This document shows positions 42,630 through 51,032 of a stretch of 64,000 nucleotides of DNA, piece by piece; the first letter of the stretch is position 1; every line of letters starts with the position of its first letter. The notes below the pieces were generated by a model that ran no database searches, was not told where the DNA came from, and saw only the letters and a list, made by a program, of their open reading frames with translations. Both the position numbers and the translations under genes were made by a program. Origin of the DNA: Comamonadaceae bacterium (lineage in GTDB: Bacteria > Pseudomonadota > Gammaproteobacteria > Burkholderiales > Burkholderiaceae_C); assembly GCA_947478725.1 (NCBI GenBank), contig CANJWZ010000021.1, forward strand, positions 1-64,000, in the 5' to 3' direction.

Positions 42630-44575
42630 GACAACTCTTTAACTCGTTCATTCCAGATTAAAACCAATGCAATTGCACATGTAGGAGCCAACATGGCAGA
42701 CAGTCCAATACTGAGCAGTGGTGTCCCCAGTCCTGTTAAAGGGATTAGTCGCCAATTTCCAAAAAATGTGACAACCGTTTGAAATAAGCTGGCAATAAAA
42801 AGAAAGAAGGCTATCGTTGATAAAAATCGATTACTACCACTCCCAGCTAGAAATCTCCAGCAAGCAAATGACGCCATCATTAAAAAGAAAAGAACGAGGA
42901 AGATGAAGAAAAACTTTGTTAAGTGAGGACCCCATAGGCCATTGATCAAGGTTGGGACATAGTCACTGAGGACCTGTGGAGGCAAACAAGTTCCTTCTTG
43001 ACTGCACCATTCAATTCGACCGACTCCAAACCCGGATGGTTTAGAGGCTTCTGTAAAGGCGATAAGTCGAGCAAAATCACTGACAGAAGCCGTCATCGGG
43101 TCAAGCATCAGTTGGATCCGACCTTGGACTTTTTCGGTTTGGCTCATCAAGGCACCCATCAACGCCATGGCAGATAATGAGAAAATTGCAGGTTTAGCAC
43201 CAAATACCAAGAAGAGGGTGGTTATCAGCACCAGAGCAGCAATCAAAGCCCCTCCAAGATCTTTAAATGCGATTGAAACAACTGTGAGTACGATAAATCC
43301 AAAGGCCGTAAAATTCAAAAGTGGTGTTGATATGTGGCCAAGAACCTGTCGATTAGCGCTTAATGAATTGTCAGTTTTGTCCGACTTTGCGAGGAAAAGT
43401 TTTAGCCCTCTTTGCAAAACTTCGGGTGCAAACTTTTTTACCAAATGTAATACGCGGCCTTGATCAGTCATTAAACTTGCAGCCAATACTGCCAATCCCA
43501 ACTTAAGTGTTTCAGCGCCTAATGCAGGACTTTGTAGCCCATATGCTGAAAAAACTAGAATCGCGACAAGCCATATGCTTGATATTTGATATTTTAAAAT
43601 GATGCTTGTTAATTTATGAAACCATGGCTTAAAGATCAGAATTGCTGCAAGAAGAAGGTGTCCTAACAATTGAATTTCTAATTGTCTGTTGAGCTGATTC
43701 CCCAGCGGATTGAGAGAGTAGTAAAGATTATTTTGACCAAATAACATTGCTGCATCTGCTGCAATGGTTAGCCCGAGGGTTGATAGACAGAGGTAGGTGG
43801 CAATACAAAATAAGCCAGTCCATCGTGCCCTCCAATAACCAATTACAAGCACACTTGCAGAGCACAATAGAACTAATATTGGTAAAAACTTGAGGATGCT
43901 TTCCTGCTGTTCACCGCGCTTCATTAGCTTTTCTGAACTCTCATTCAATCGCGCAATGTCCCATTTTTTTTGCTTAAATTGATCTTTTGCGCTGTCATAG
44001 TTTGAGCCATTGATTAACAATAATAACTGGAATGTTTCTTGATAAGAATTGAAATTTTCTTGATTTGAAATTTTGGTTTGAAGATTTTCTGAAGCTTCAA
44101 TTTTTGTATTCATTGATGAAATCAAGCTTGCCAGAATCGGACGATCTTTTGCCTTGATCTCAATTTCTGATCTGATTTTCTTATACCATTCCAAATTTTC
44201 ACTGGCTTGTATTTGTGCCAACACAAGCGTTTGGTCGGCACTATCTGACTTCATGACTTTCAGATTCGCAATAGCTAGTGCTGTCCGACAATCCACAAGT
44301 TGACTCGCTTGCCCAGTCCATTTCTCGCAAAAATCCTTTGCGTTTATTGTTGGCTGCGGGCGAGATTTAAAAGTTTCACTGTCGATGATATATTTTATTC
44401 CAATCACATTGCTTTGGATAGCGGTTGGAATTTGTTGAATCAGATAAAGCTGAAATACCAGTATAAATAAAGAAAATAAAAAAGGCCATAGAAGACCTTT
44501 TCCCCTATGCTTTTTATTTAATTCTTCTGAAATATGAGAATTCATAAAATACCAAATTCGTCCCTGAAAATTCAC
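42626..44575 (-). CDS. SEDS-family (FtsW/RodA-like) peptidoglycan glycosyltransferase
   Basis: This 649-residue protein has one membrane helix near residue 30-50, then about 190 mostly polar residues, then about ten membrane helices. The SEDS core is recognised from FKDLGGALIAALVLITTLF (like the QPDLGTA motif of FtsW, Asp kept) and from the C-terminal LIPLTGLGTPLLSIGLSAM (like PLTGVPLPFISYGGSS). SEDS proteins polymerise lipid II together with a class B PBP, here the next gene. FtsW and RodA are about 370-420 residues, so the large N-terminal periplasmic-type insertion is unusual. Start is a GTG at 44575 or an ATG at 44545. Only a transposase fragment lies upstream. Confidence 0.8.
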   Translation of the reverse strand: MNFQGRIWYFMNSHISEELNKKHRGKGLLWPFLFSLFILVFQLYLIQQIPTAIQSNVIGIKYIIDSETFKSRPQPTINAKDFCEKWTGQASQLVDCRTALAIANLKVMKSDSADQTLVLAQIQASENLEWYKKIRSEIEIKAKDRPILASLISSMNTKIEASENLQTKISNQENFNSYQETFQLLLLINGSNYDSAKDQFKQKKWDIARLNESSEKLMKRGEQQESILKFLPILVLLCSASVLVIGYWRARWTGLFCIATYLCLSTLGLTIAADAAMLFGQNNLYYSLNPLGNQLNRQLEIQLLGHLLLAAILIFKPWFHKLTSIILKYQISSIWLVAILVFSAYGLQSPALGAETLKLGLAVLAASLMTDQGRVLHLVKKFAPEVLQRGLKLFLAKSDKTDNSLSANRQVLGHISTPLLNFTAFGFIVLTVVSIAFKDLGGALIAALVLITTLFLVFGAKPAIFSLSAMALMGALMSQTEKVQGRIQLMLDPMTASVSDFARLIAFTEASKPSGFGVGRIEWCSQEGTCLPPQVLSDYVPTLINGLWGPHLTKFFFIFLVLFFLMMASFACWRFLAGSGSNRFLSTIAFFLFIASLFQTVVTFFGNWRLIPLTGLGTPLLSIGLSAMLAPTCAIALVLIWNERVKELS

Positions 44576-44577
44576 TT

Positions 44578-45570
44578 TCAGCGCATCACCCAGTTCATCG
44601 AACTGGAGTTAGTCCGTTTGACAGTCAAGTTTTGCTGTAACTTTCGCAGCAAATTGGTTAAATGGGTCAAACCCGCTGCCTGAAACAGCCGCAAGAAAAG
44701 GCCCACCTCTTTCTTGATGGTCATTCGCAGCAACCAGACGATGTTGTCGCCCGCAGCGCACAGCACCGCGTGCAGACTGTCGCCTTCTGCGCCCCTTGAG
44801 GTGGCAGCGATTCATTCGGTGGTTAGCTTTCAAGTGGCCCATGATCGGCTCAAGGGCTTGCCTGGGTTTGAGCATCGTCTTTTCTTGCTCTGTCATTGAT
44901 TTGAATGTGCCGCGGTGCTTGATGTCGATGACCCGGTAGGCTAGGTCGACGTAGACCGTCTCGGGCGTCAATCCGGCGGCCTGCACCAAGATGCTGGCTT
45001 GCTCGACTTGTTTGTTCAGTGTGTGGCCGTCATATGGGTTACCTGTGAAGGCTCTGGCTCCCACGATCAAGGTTCCTTTGAGGGTGGTTGCAATGCCCAC
45101 CTTCACGCCGAACTCATAGGGACGGCGGCTCTTGACTTTGGAGAGGCACTCAACTTTTGGTGCGCACCAGCTGTACAGCTCGGGTTGCTTGTCTTTGGCA
45201 TTTACTTTGGCTTTGTGGCTTCGCGTTTGGGCGATCAGCCGCACCGCTTTCGCAACGCTGTGCCCCAAGGCTTCTTGCACCGCTTGGATTAAGGCGGTCA
45301 TCTTGCGCGAGACATCACTGTGTAAGCGGCCCACGATGGTGGTTTGGCGCTTGATGACGCTACGCATGCGTTTGAGCTGGCGGACATGGGCGTAACGACC
45401 GGCTTTGTAGCCCAGCAACTGGCCGTCTTTGGCATAGGCTTGTTTGAGCTCAATGCCTTCGCCCTTGGCTGCCTCAACGAGTTTGCCTCTAGCCGTCTCC
45501 AGCAGTTGGCTGTCGGTGGGGTGGGTAATGGCGTTTCTTGAGCCGTGGAGTCGAAGATGATTTGGCTGAG
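44578..45570 (-). mobile_element. IS5-like transposase, truncated and frameshifted
   Basis: The catalytic part of an IS5-type transposase is spread over three frames. The first piece (IIFDSTAQET, near 45545) holds the first Asp. After a frameshift it continues THPTDSQLLETARGKLVEAA and then the long frame ending near 44780 (SRRPYEFGVKVG, VYVDLAYR with the second Asp, EPIMGHLKANHRM with the Glu). A second frameshift leads to LHAVLCAAGDNIVWLLR, ending at 44578. The N-terminal part is missing. The element is therefore inactive. It lies 3 bases upstream of the SEDS start and has no clear terminal inverted repeats. Confidence 0.8.
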
Positions 45571-45768
45571 CTCATTCCTGGCAACATCGGCGCTCAGTCC
45601 CAACACCAGCACCGCGGCGCGCTCTTGCGCCAGCTCGGCTTGCAGCTCATCCATTGTGCGAACCACACCAACCAACAGGCCCGCCTGCGCCAGCTGCGCC
45701 TGCTCAGTCGGCGCGAGCGGGTCAAAGGGGTCCGACCACACCAGGTGGATAGGGACTGTCTTAGGCAT
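45565..45768 (-). other. Unidentified coding-like fragment joined to the transposase remnant
   Basis: Upstream of the transposase similarity the same frame reads PIHLVWSDPFDPLAPTEQ and VVRTMDELQAELAQERAA, and it stays open without a Met to beyond 45900. The composition is that of real high-GC coding sequence, but it is not part of any transposase I know. It may be the start of a host gene cut by the insertion. I cannot name it. Confidence 0.35.
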
Positions 45769-46109
45769 GTTGAAGTAATCGGTAGGTGTCGGTAAAGCGT
45801 CAGATGCACCATCATTTGCAAAGACCGTGCCACAGGTCGCTCGCTTTGCTGCAGACGGTGCGACTTCCTCTGACGGGTCCTGGGGTTCGCGTACGGTGTT
45901 AGAGTGCCGCCGTCGTCGCTGACCGAAAACCGACAGTCTTATATATGGCTACTCGGAAAAACGACATGCCAGCTGTTATGCAGAAATTTGTCGAATTTTC
46001 TCGAGAGTAATGCTTAAAAATCAGCAGCATCTGATTTTTAGGTCTGTCCAGGAAACAGGACGATAATCTTGTTACGGCAAGCACACCAGCCGGTTCCAGA
46101 TATTCACCA
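45769..46109. other. Intergenic region between IS remnant and MFS gene
   Basis: This 341-base stretch holds the 5' continuation of the unidentified minus-strand frame (to about 45925), then AT-rich sequence with a hairpin at 46016-46039 and the presumed promoter of the MFS gene. No other gene is visible. Confidence 0.5.
46016..46039. terminator. Possible hairpin terminator
   Basis: AAAAATCAG and CTGATTTTT are perfect 9-base arms around a 6-base loop, with an A run on one side and a T run on the other, so the structure could terminate transcription on either strand. The stem is poor in G and C, which makes it weak. It could instead be a relic of a mobile element end. Confidence 0.35.
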
Positions 46110-47363
46110 TTGTCTTTTCTGACACACTCAATTCCGCCGCCAACCGATCCGCCGCCGATCTACCGCGACCAGCAACTACAGCGCCTATGGGCCGTTGGCA
46201 TGTTGATGTCGTTGATCCGTTGGCTCGAGATCCTGGCGTTTGCGGTGTTTACCTACGATCAAACCAAATCTGCGCTGTGGGTAGCCAGTCTGATGATGCT
46301 TCGCCTGATGCCGCTGTCGCTGTTTGGCTTGACGCTCGGCGCACTGGCCTCGCACATGTCGCGTCGCTGGCTATTAATCGTGACGCAGGCCGGGCTTTTC
46401 GCGACCTGCTTTGTTTTACTAAGCGTATCCGCATTGGGCGTCATCGAGGTCTGGCATTTGGCCGTAGCCAGCTTCATCAACGGTATCGTCTGGGCGGGCG
46501 ATATGCCCCTGCGTCGTGCTCTGATGGGTGATCTTGCGGGTGAAGGACGTATGGTGCAGGCTATGTCCCTGGATGCCGTAGCCTCAAACGCCTGCCGCTT
46601 TATCGGGCCGATGCTGGGTGGTCTGCTGCTGGCGCAAGGTGGCCTTCAGGCCGTGTTGTTATGTGCAACGCTGCTTTACCTGCCAGTGCTGGTGGCGCTC
46701 AACGGTCTGACCGACTCGCCGCCAGCGCATACTGCAGCCACCAAGCCCACGACCCGCAAACTTTTGCAGCGCGGCCTGCACGCAGCGCGCGAATCCCGGC
46801 CTCTTCAGTCCATCCTGTGGATCACGATACTTTTCAACCTGTTCGCCTGGCCGGCGCTCAGCATGATTCCCGTGATTGGCCGTGACCAGCTTCAGTTGGA
46901 CGCGCAAGGTGTCGGCTTGCTGGCCAGTCTGGACGGTATCGGCTCGCTCCTGGGTGCATTGATGCTGAGCTGCCTTGCAAGGCGGCTGCGCCATGGGCCG
47001 GTTTACCTTGGGGCAGTGCTGCTATTTCTTTTGCTGCAGGTGGCTTTCGCCTGGAGCTCTCACGTGCTGCTGACCGGCACCATTTTATTCGTCATCGGCG
47101 TAGTTCAGGCTGGCTTTACGGTGATGCAACCAACGCTTGTGTACAGCAGCGTTCAGGCAGATCAACGTTTGGACGCGATGGGCCTGATGACCATGTGTAT
47201 CGGCGTCGCGCCGCTGGGGTTTCTGGCGATTGGCTGGCTGGCCGTGCACCTCGGGGCCCCAATGGCCGCGCTGGCCAGTGCGGTGACTGGCCTCGTCGTC
47301 ATGGCCTTGACTTGGCCCTTGTGCCGTGCGTGTTTCAAGCATTCAGGGACGCACGTGTCCTAG
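46110..47363 (+). CDS. MFS transporter
   Basis: This 417-residue protein has about twelve hydrophobic segments. The MFS loop between helices 2 and 3 is visible near residue 70-80 (LTLGALASHMSRRWLL, a GxLaDrxGRR-like motif), and a second related loop lies near 290 (LARRLRHGPVYLG). It belongs to the branch of drug or metabolite exporters resembling enterobactin exporters. The start is a TTG; an internal Met at about residue 31 is an alternative. The substrate is unknown. Confidence 0.85.
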   Translation: MSFLTHSIPPPTDPPPIYRDQQLQRLWAVGMLMSLIRWLEILAFAVFTYDQTKSALWVASLMMLRLMPLSLFGLTLGALASHMSRRWLLIVTQAGLFATCFVLLSVSALGVIEVWHLAVASFINGIVWAGDMPLRRALMGDLAGEGRMVQAMSLDAVASNACRFIGPMLGGLLLAQGGLQAVLLCATLLYLPVLVALNGLTDSPPAHTAATKPTTRKLLQRGLHAARESRPLQSILWITILFNLFAWPALSMIPVIGRDQLQLDAQGVGLLASLDGIGSLLGALMLSCLARRLRHGPVYLGAVLLFLLLQVAFAWSSHVLLTGTILFVIGVVQAGFTVMQPTLVYSSVQADQRLDAMGLMTMCIGVAPLGFLAIGWLAVHLGAPMAALASAVTGLVVMALTWPLCRACFKHSGTHVS

Positions 47364-47747
47364 CTTTTGTATAAAAGTTTCGACGCTGGCGCTGATTTGA
47401 CCAGGCGCACCGATTTCGGTTTGACCGGTCTGATTTGCCAAATCGATAAACGCATCAGAACTTATAGAGAAAACGCCATATACCTTTGGCGCAAACGGTG
47501 ATTTGTTGACGGCTTTGGTGAGAGTTCAAAACGCACAAGCCTAAGAACTCTTGATGCTCATGCTCTATAACGTCTAAATTAATAGTTGGACGTCAGACAG
47601 CGACGTGGCAGTATGCTTGGAAACTGCCTACGCCTTCCAGGCCAGCGCGGCACTCATGTCGATCAGGTATTGGCATGCAACAGGGCCGAAGATCGTCAAG
47701 GAGATTTCAGGAAAGCGGATGCTCTCAAGGGGACGTTGAGACTTCAT
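47343..47747 (-). pseudogene. Decayed CaiB/BaiF CoA-transferase-like gene
   Basis: From an ATG at 47747, 28 bases after the cyclase-family stop, the minus strand reads RPLESIRFPEISLTIFGPVA, then CQYLIDM. This is the start of a CaiB/BaiF CoA-transferase (LEGIRVVEIS-xx-FGP-xA-QYLGDMGADV). The frame breaks at a TAG at 47628. Further down, an open frame without start (47343-47525) reads KVYGVFSISSDAFIDLANQ and looks like coding sequence, but I cannot assign it with confidence to the same gene. Together they fill the gap between the MFS and cyclase genes. Confidence 0.6.
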
Positions 47748-47774
47748 GGCGGTGTGCAGTTTCAAAGCAACGCT

Positions 47775-48674
47775 TCAAAGTACCGCCAACGGCGTTAGTG
47801 GGCTGCCGGTCGCTCCGACAATCGGCAGGGCTGCCGCAACGAAAAGAAATTCAACGCGGCCCGTGCGAACCAGTGGTTCCAGCATCAAGCCTTCCAGTAA
47901 GGGAATGCCGAAGTCTCGGATCACGCACTGGTGAACCGGAAACACGGTTCCTGGCGCGAAAGGCAGCACTTCAACCGCAAAGTTGTCAGCGCCAATCAGC
48001 GCCACATCCTGCTGCGCCAGCCATAGGCCTGCCTCATAGTCGATACCCGGTTCGCTGTTGAAGTCGATGTCCGGGTTATTGATCTGCGCTGCCAGCCACC
48101 CGGTGTGCAGCAGCACCGCGTCGCCTGGCTCAATACACAGACCCGACTGAGCCAGACAGACCTCGATGTCTTGCCGTGAAACCACTTCGCCAGCCTGAAG
48201 CGTGCGCCCGCGCAGCTTAACTGAATCAATCAGCAGGCCCCGGGTGAACGCCGGGGGCATTTTTTCCACACCAAGTCGGGTTGCGCCTGACGTGCTGCGC
48301 ATGGTGGTTTCGCGATAACCGTTGAACATTTTCTCGTCGCACCAAGCGTGGCACAGTGCGTCAATATGTGTGCCGATGTGCAGCGGCATCACCACTGTGT
48401 CCTCGGCGAACTGAAATCCACCAGGGCGCTTCGCGCCGGCAGCGTAATCCCCACCATCGCGGCCCATGAAATGCTGGAGTCCGGAGCGGTGGCGTGGCAC
48501 CGGCGTCTTGTGCGATAGCGGTTGCGCCAGACGAATGACCTCACCAGTGCGTACCAGCGCAGCTGCGCGCTTGACCTGCTCTGCGCCAATCAGGTTGAGC
48601 GAGCCCGCCTCGTCTTCAGGCCCCCAGCGACCCCAGGCATTGGGCCGCAGGTTGGTCGTTTCGTTGCTGTCCAT
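47775..48674 (-). CDS. Cyclase-family metal-dependent hydrolase (kynurenine formamidase-like fold)
   Basis: This 299-residue protein has the cyclase signature HIGTHIDALCHAW near residue 100-112, with the His and Asp metal ligands, and later the AVLLHTGW segment. Family members hydrolyse amides, lactones or cyclic substrates (for example N-formylkynurenine, or isatin). It starts 54 bases after the stop of the acyl-CoA ligase gene and is probably cotranscribed with it. Confidence 0.87.
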   Translation of the reverse strand: MDSNETTNLRPNAWGRWGPEDEAGSLNLIGAEQVKRAAALVRTGEVIRLAQPLSHKTPVPRHRSGLQHFMGRDGGDYAAGAKRPGGFQFAEDTVVMPLHIGTHIDALCHAWCDEKMFNGYRETTMRSTSGATRLGVEKMPPAFTRGLLIDSVKLRGRTLQAGEVVSRQDIEVCLAQSGLCIEPGDAVLLHTGWLAAQINNPDIDFNSEPGIDYEAGLWLAQQDVALIGADNFAVEVLPFAPGTVFPVHQCVIRDFGIPLLEGLMLEPLVRTGRVEFLFVAAALPIVGATGSPLTPLAVL

Positions 48675-48728
48675 GTCCGTTCCTTGGTTCGTGCTGCTTG
48701 GTTCGTCTGCGTGTTGCCTACGTGGGGA

Positions 48729-50339
48729 TTACAGCAGAGATTTCAGTTTCATTTTTTGCAGCTTACCCGTCGTGGTGAGAGGTAGTTCATCGTCGGTCGC
48801 GAAACGAAAGCGCGCTGGCACCTTGTAGGCGGCGAGTTCTTTTTTGCAGAACAGCGAGAGTTCTTCTGTGGTGACTGAGCTTGCTGGGTTGAGGATGACG
48901 ATTGCTACCAAAATCTCGTCGAGTGACGGATCGGGCAGGCCAATGACGTAAGCGCTGCGAACGGCCGGGTGACGCATCAGCGTTTCCTCCACTTCGATAG
49001 GCGCGATGTTGATTCCTCCACTCTTGACCATTTCTTTCAGGCGGCCGCGGTAGTAAAGCCGCCCCTGCATGTCCAGCGTTCCGAGGTCGCCAGTGCAGAA
49101 GAAGCCCTGGGCATCAAATGCTTCTCGCGTTTTTTCCTCGTCCTTGTAGTAAGCGCTGAACAGCGGGCCCTGCACCCGGATTTCACCGACTTCGCCAACC
49201 GGGATCTGTACACCGGTTTCGATATGGCAAATGCGCAGGTTCACACCAGGCAGCGGGGTGCCTACCGACTGCAAACGTACGCTCAGGGGCTCGCCCGCAT
49301 CGACAACCGTACAGTTACCGTAGGTCTCGCTCAACCCATAGACGTTACAGATCTGCGAGGCGCCGAGTTTCACGGCACCCATGAGCTGTTCAGGTGAGCC
49401 TATCATTGCGCCGCTGCGAAGTGTGGTCAGGTCGTGCTTCGCCCGGTCCGCATGCTCAACCAGCGCTTGAACCATGTTGGGTGTGCCGTACAGGAGGGTA
49501 CAGCGCTCGTGTTCGATCAGTGACAACGCCTCGCCCGCATTGAAGTGCTCTTGCAGCACCACGCAGCCACCGTGCGTCAGCAAATTAGGCAGTGCGTTGA
49601 CGCAGCCGAAACTCCAGAACAAAGACACTGCCAACCAGAGTCTGTCCGCGGCCGTCACCTGTTGACGCTCACCGATCTCGAAGGCATTCTGAATCCACTT
49701 GCCTTGCTGCAGCAAGATACCCTTGGGTGATGCGGTGGAGCCCGAGGTATAGAGCAGCATCGCAACATCATCGGCATGAACCGCAGAGCCAGCGGCGTCA
49801 ATGCGTGCGTCCACGATATCCTGGCCCAGGGCGACCATTGTGTCCCACGACATTCCTTCGTGCCCTGCAGGCGCTGTGCTTTCGGCATTCGCTGATGTGG
49901 CGTCGGCAGCCACCCAGATGGTATGGCGTAGGCGCGGCAGCACGGCGTTGCGCGCCTGCATGCCCGCGATCATGGCGCGGTAATCGTTGCGCCTAAATTG
50001 GTCAACCGCGATCAGGCAGGTCACCTCGGCGTGCGCCAGGACGTGCTCCATCTCGCGCGGCGTTGCCCAGGTGTTCAAGCCGACTGTGGTCGCACCGAGT
50101 TGCTGTAGCGCCAGGAAGGCCAACACCCACTCCACGCGGTTTCCCATCAGGATGGCGACGTGGTCACCGCTTTGGATGCCCAAAGCCATCAGCCCCTTGG
50201 CCGCGCGACGTACCTCAGTTCGCAAGGCCATGTAGCTCAGGCGTTGCGCTCCGGCAACAATGGCTTCACGATGAGCAAAATTTTTAGCCTGCTCGTCAAG
50301 CAGTGCAGGAATAGTCCGGCTGACTGGCATCCTCGTCAT
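48729..50339 (-). CDS. AMP-dependent acyl-CoA synthetase/ligase
   Basis: This 536-residue adenylate-forming enzyme activates a carboxylic acid with ATP and CoA. It has the P-loop LLYTSGSTASPKGI near residue 195-210, the Y-x-E-T-like motif YGLSETYGNC near 345, the hinge YRGRLKEMVKSGG near 430 and the C-terminal catalytic Lys in TTGKLQKMKLK. GGAGG lies ten bases before the ATG. The AT-rich upstream region carries a dyad shared with other promoters near the IclR gene. The acid substrate is unknown; the CoA-transferase and cyclase neighbours suggest an aromatic or cyclic acid. Confidence 0.92.
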   Translation of the reverse strand: MTRMPVSRTIPALLDEQAKNFAHREAIVAGAQRLSYMALRTEVRRAAKGLMALGIQSGDHVAILMGNRVEWVLAFLALQQLGATTVGLNTWATPREMEHVLAHAEVTCLIAVDQFRRNDYRAMIAGMQARNAVLPRLRHTIWVAADATSANAESTAPAGHEGMSWDTMVALGQDIVDARIDAAGSAVHADDVAMLLYTSGSTASPKGILLQQGKWIQNAFEIGERQQVTAADRLWLAVSLFWSFGCVNALPNLLTHGGCVVLQEHFNAGEALSLIEHERCTLLYGTPNMVQALVEHADRAKHDLTTLRSGAMIGSPEQLMGAVKLGASQICNVYGLSETYGNCTVVDAGEPLSVRLQSVGTPLPGVNLRICHIETGVQIPVGEVGEIRVQGPLFSAYYKDEEKTREAFDAQGFFCTGDLGTLDMQGRLYYRGRLKEMVKSGGINIAPIEVEETLMRHPAVRSAYVIGLPDPSLDEILVAIVILNPASSVTTEELSLFCKKELAAYKVPARFRFATDDELPLTTTGKLQKMKLKSLL

Positions 50340-50369
50340 GGTCTTGTTGCCTCCTAATTCAAGCAGTTA

Positions 50370-50531
50370 TCAGCGGGAGCACTTTCCCGCCATCAAGGTC
50401 ATCGAATCGCGCTCCAGCGTTCGGTCTGTCCAGTCAACTCCGGCATACAGTGGCGTGCCAAATGCGCCCATCTCTTACCACCAATCTTTGCCGATCGGGT
50501 TCACGCGCATACTGAAAAAGCCGAGCCTCAT
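50370..50531 (-). pseudogene. Internally deleted luciferase-like (LLM) flavin monooxygenase remnant
   Basis: An ATG at 50531 preceded by AGAAGGAAAATTC opens a frame MRLGFFSMRVNPIGKDWW, the typical N-terminus of LLM-class flavin monooxygenases. It meets a TAA, and the same frame then continues EMGAFGTPLYAGVDWTDR and LERDSMTLMAGK, which resembles the C-terminal end of the same family (GGFGTLLY-x-GxDW-x-D). About 300 residues between the two ends are gone. It lies between the ligase gene and the IclR-side promoter region. Confidence 0.65.
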
Positions 50532-51032
50532 GAATTTTCCTTCTGGAGAACCCACTTGACGCTCTCATTCGCAGAGGGTATATTTTGAAATATCGAAACC
50601 AGTTTCGCTTTTTCGAAACTAAAGTATAGCGAAAATGAGTTGATAAAAGAACTTATTTTGATCGTGCAGAAAACTCTTGAACATGCCCGCCTCACCCGCC
50701 GCGATGTTGCGAAGCCGCAGTTTGTCGGCTTAGTTACGGATCTGATGTAGCACTGCACCTGCCCGAAGTGAAGCCGGAGGTGGCTGTTTTATGTTGTAAC
50801 CCAAGGTAGCCTGTTAAGCGCAGGCGAAGAAATCCTCAGATTGGCGATGGTCTTCGCTTCAAGCGAAAAATCCATGGAACTGCGAATAGGCCAAGACGGC
50901 TTGGAGGTCTGGTCCTGCAGTTTCCAGCCGAGGCTGCAAAATACTTATTGAGGCGAAGCTAACCCCGCACACCATGACTACGACCCATCTACGCGAATGT
51001 TTTACGAACATGCCGCGAATACAATTTGACAT
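50532..51032. other. Intergenic region between LLM remnant and IclR gene
   Basis: The first 90 bases are AT-rich and contain the dyad CGAAACCAGTTTCG (50594-50607). The rest (about 50650-51032) shows no gene that I recognise; short open frames there have no start site or familiar motif. The promoter of the IclR gene should lie just before 51033. Confidence 0.5.
50577..50620. promoter_or_regulatory. Candidate operator, copy A (ligase-side promoter)
   Basis: GGTATATTTTGAAATATCG is followed by the perfect dyad CGAAAC-CA-GTTTCG and then TTTCGAAAC. A closely related sequence occurs before the Bug gene at 53234-53270, and a more distant one before the CoA-transferase gene at 51928-51957. The three sites surround the IclR gene, so it is the candidate binder. 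Sequence similarity is seen directly; binding is inference. Confidence 0.5.

Noticed and set aside
44590..44606. Palindrome CCAGTTC-ATC-GAACTGG near the end of the IS fragment
   Set aside because: No matching copy was found at the other side of the element, so it cannot be called a terminal inverted repeat, and it lacks a T run for a terminator.
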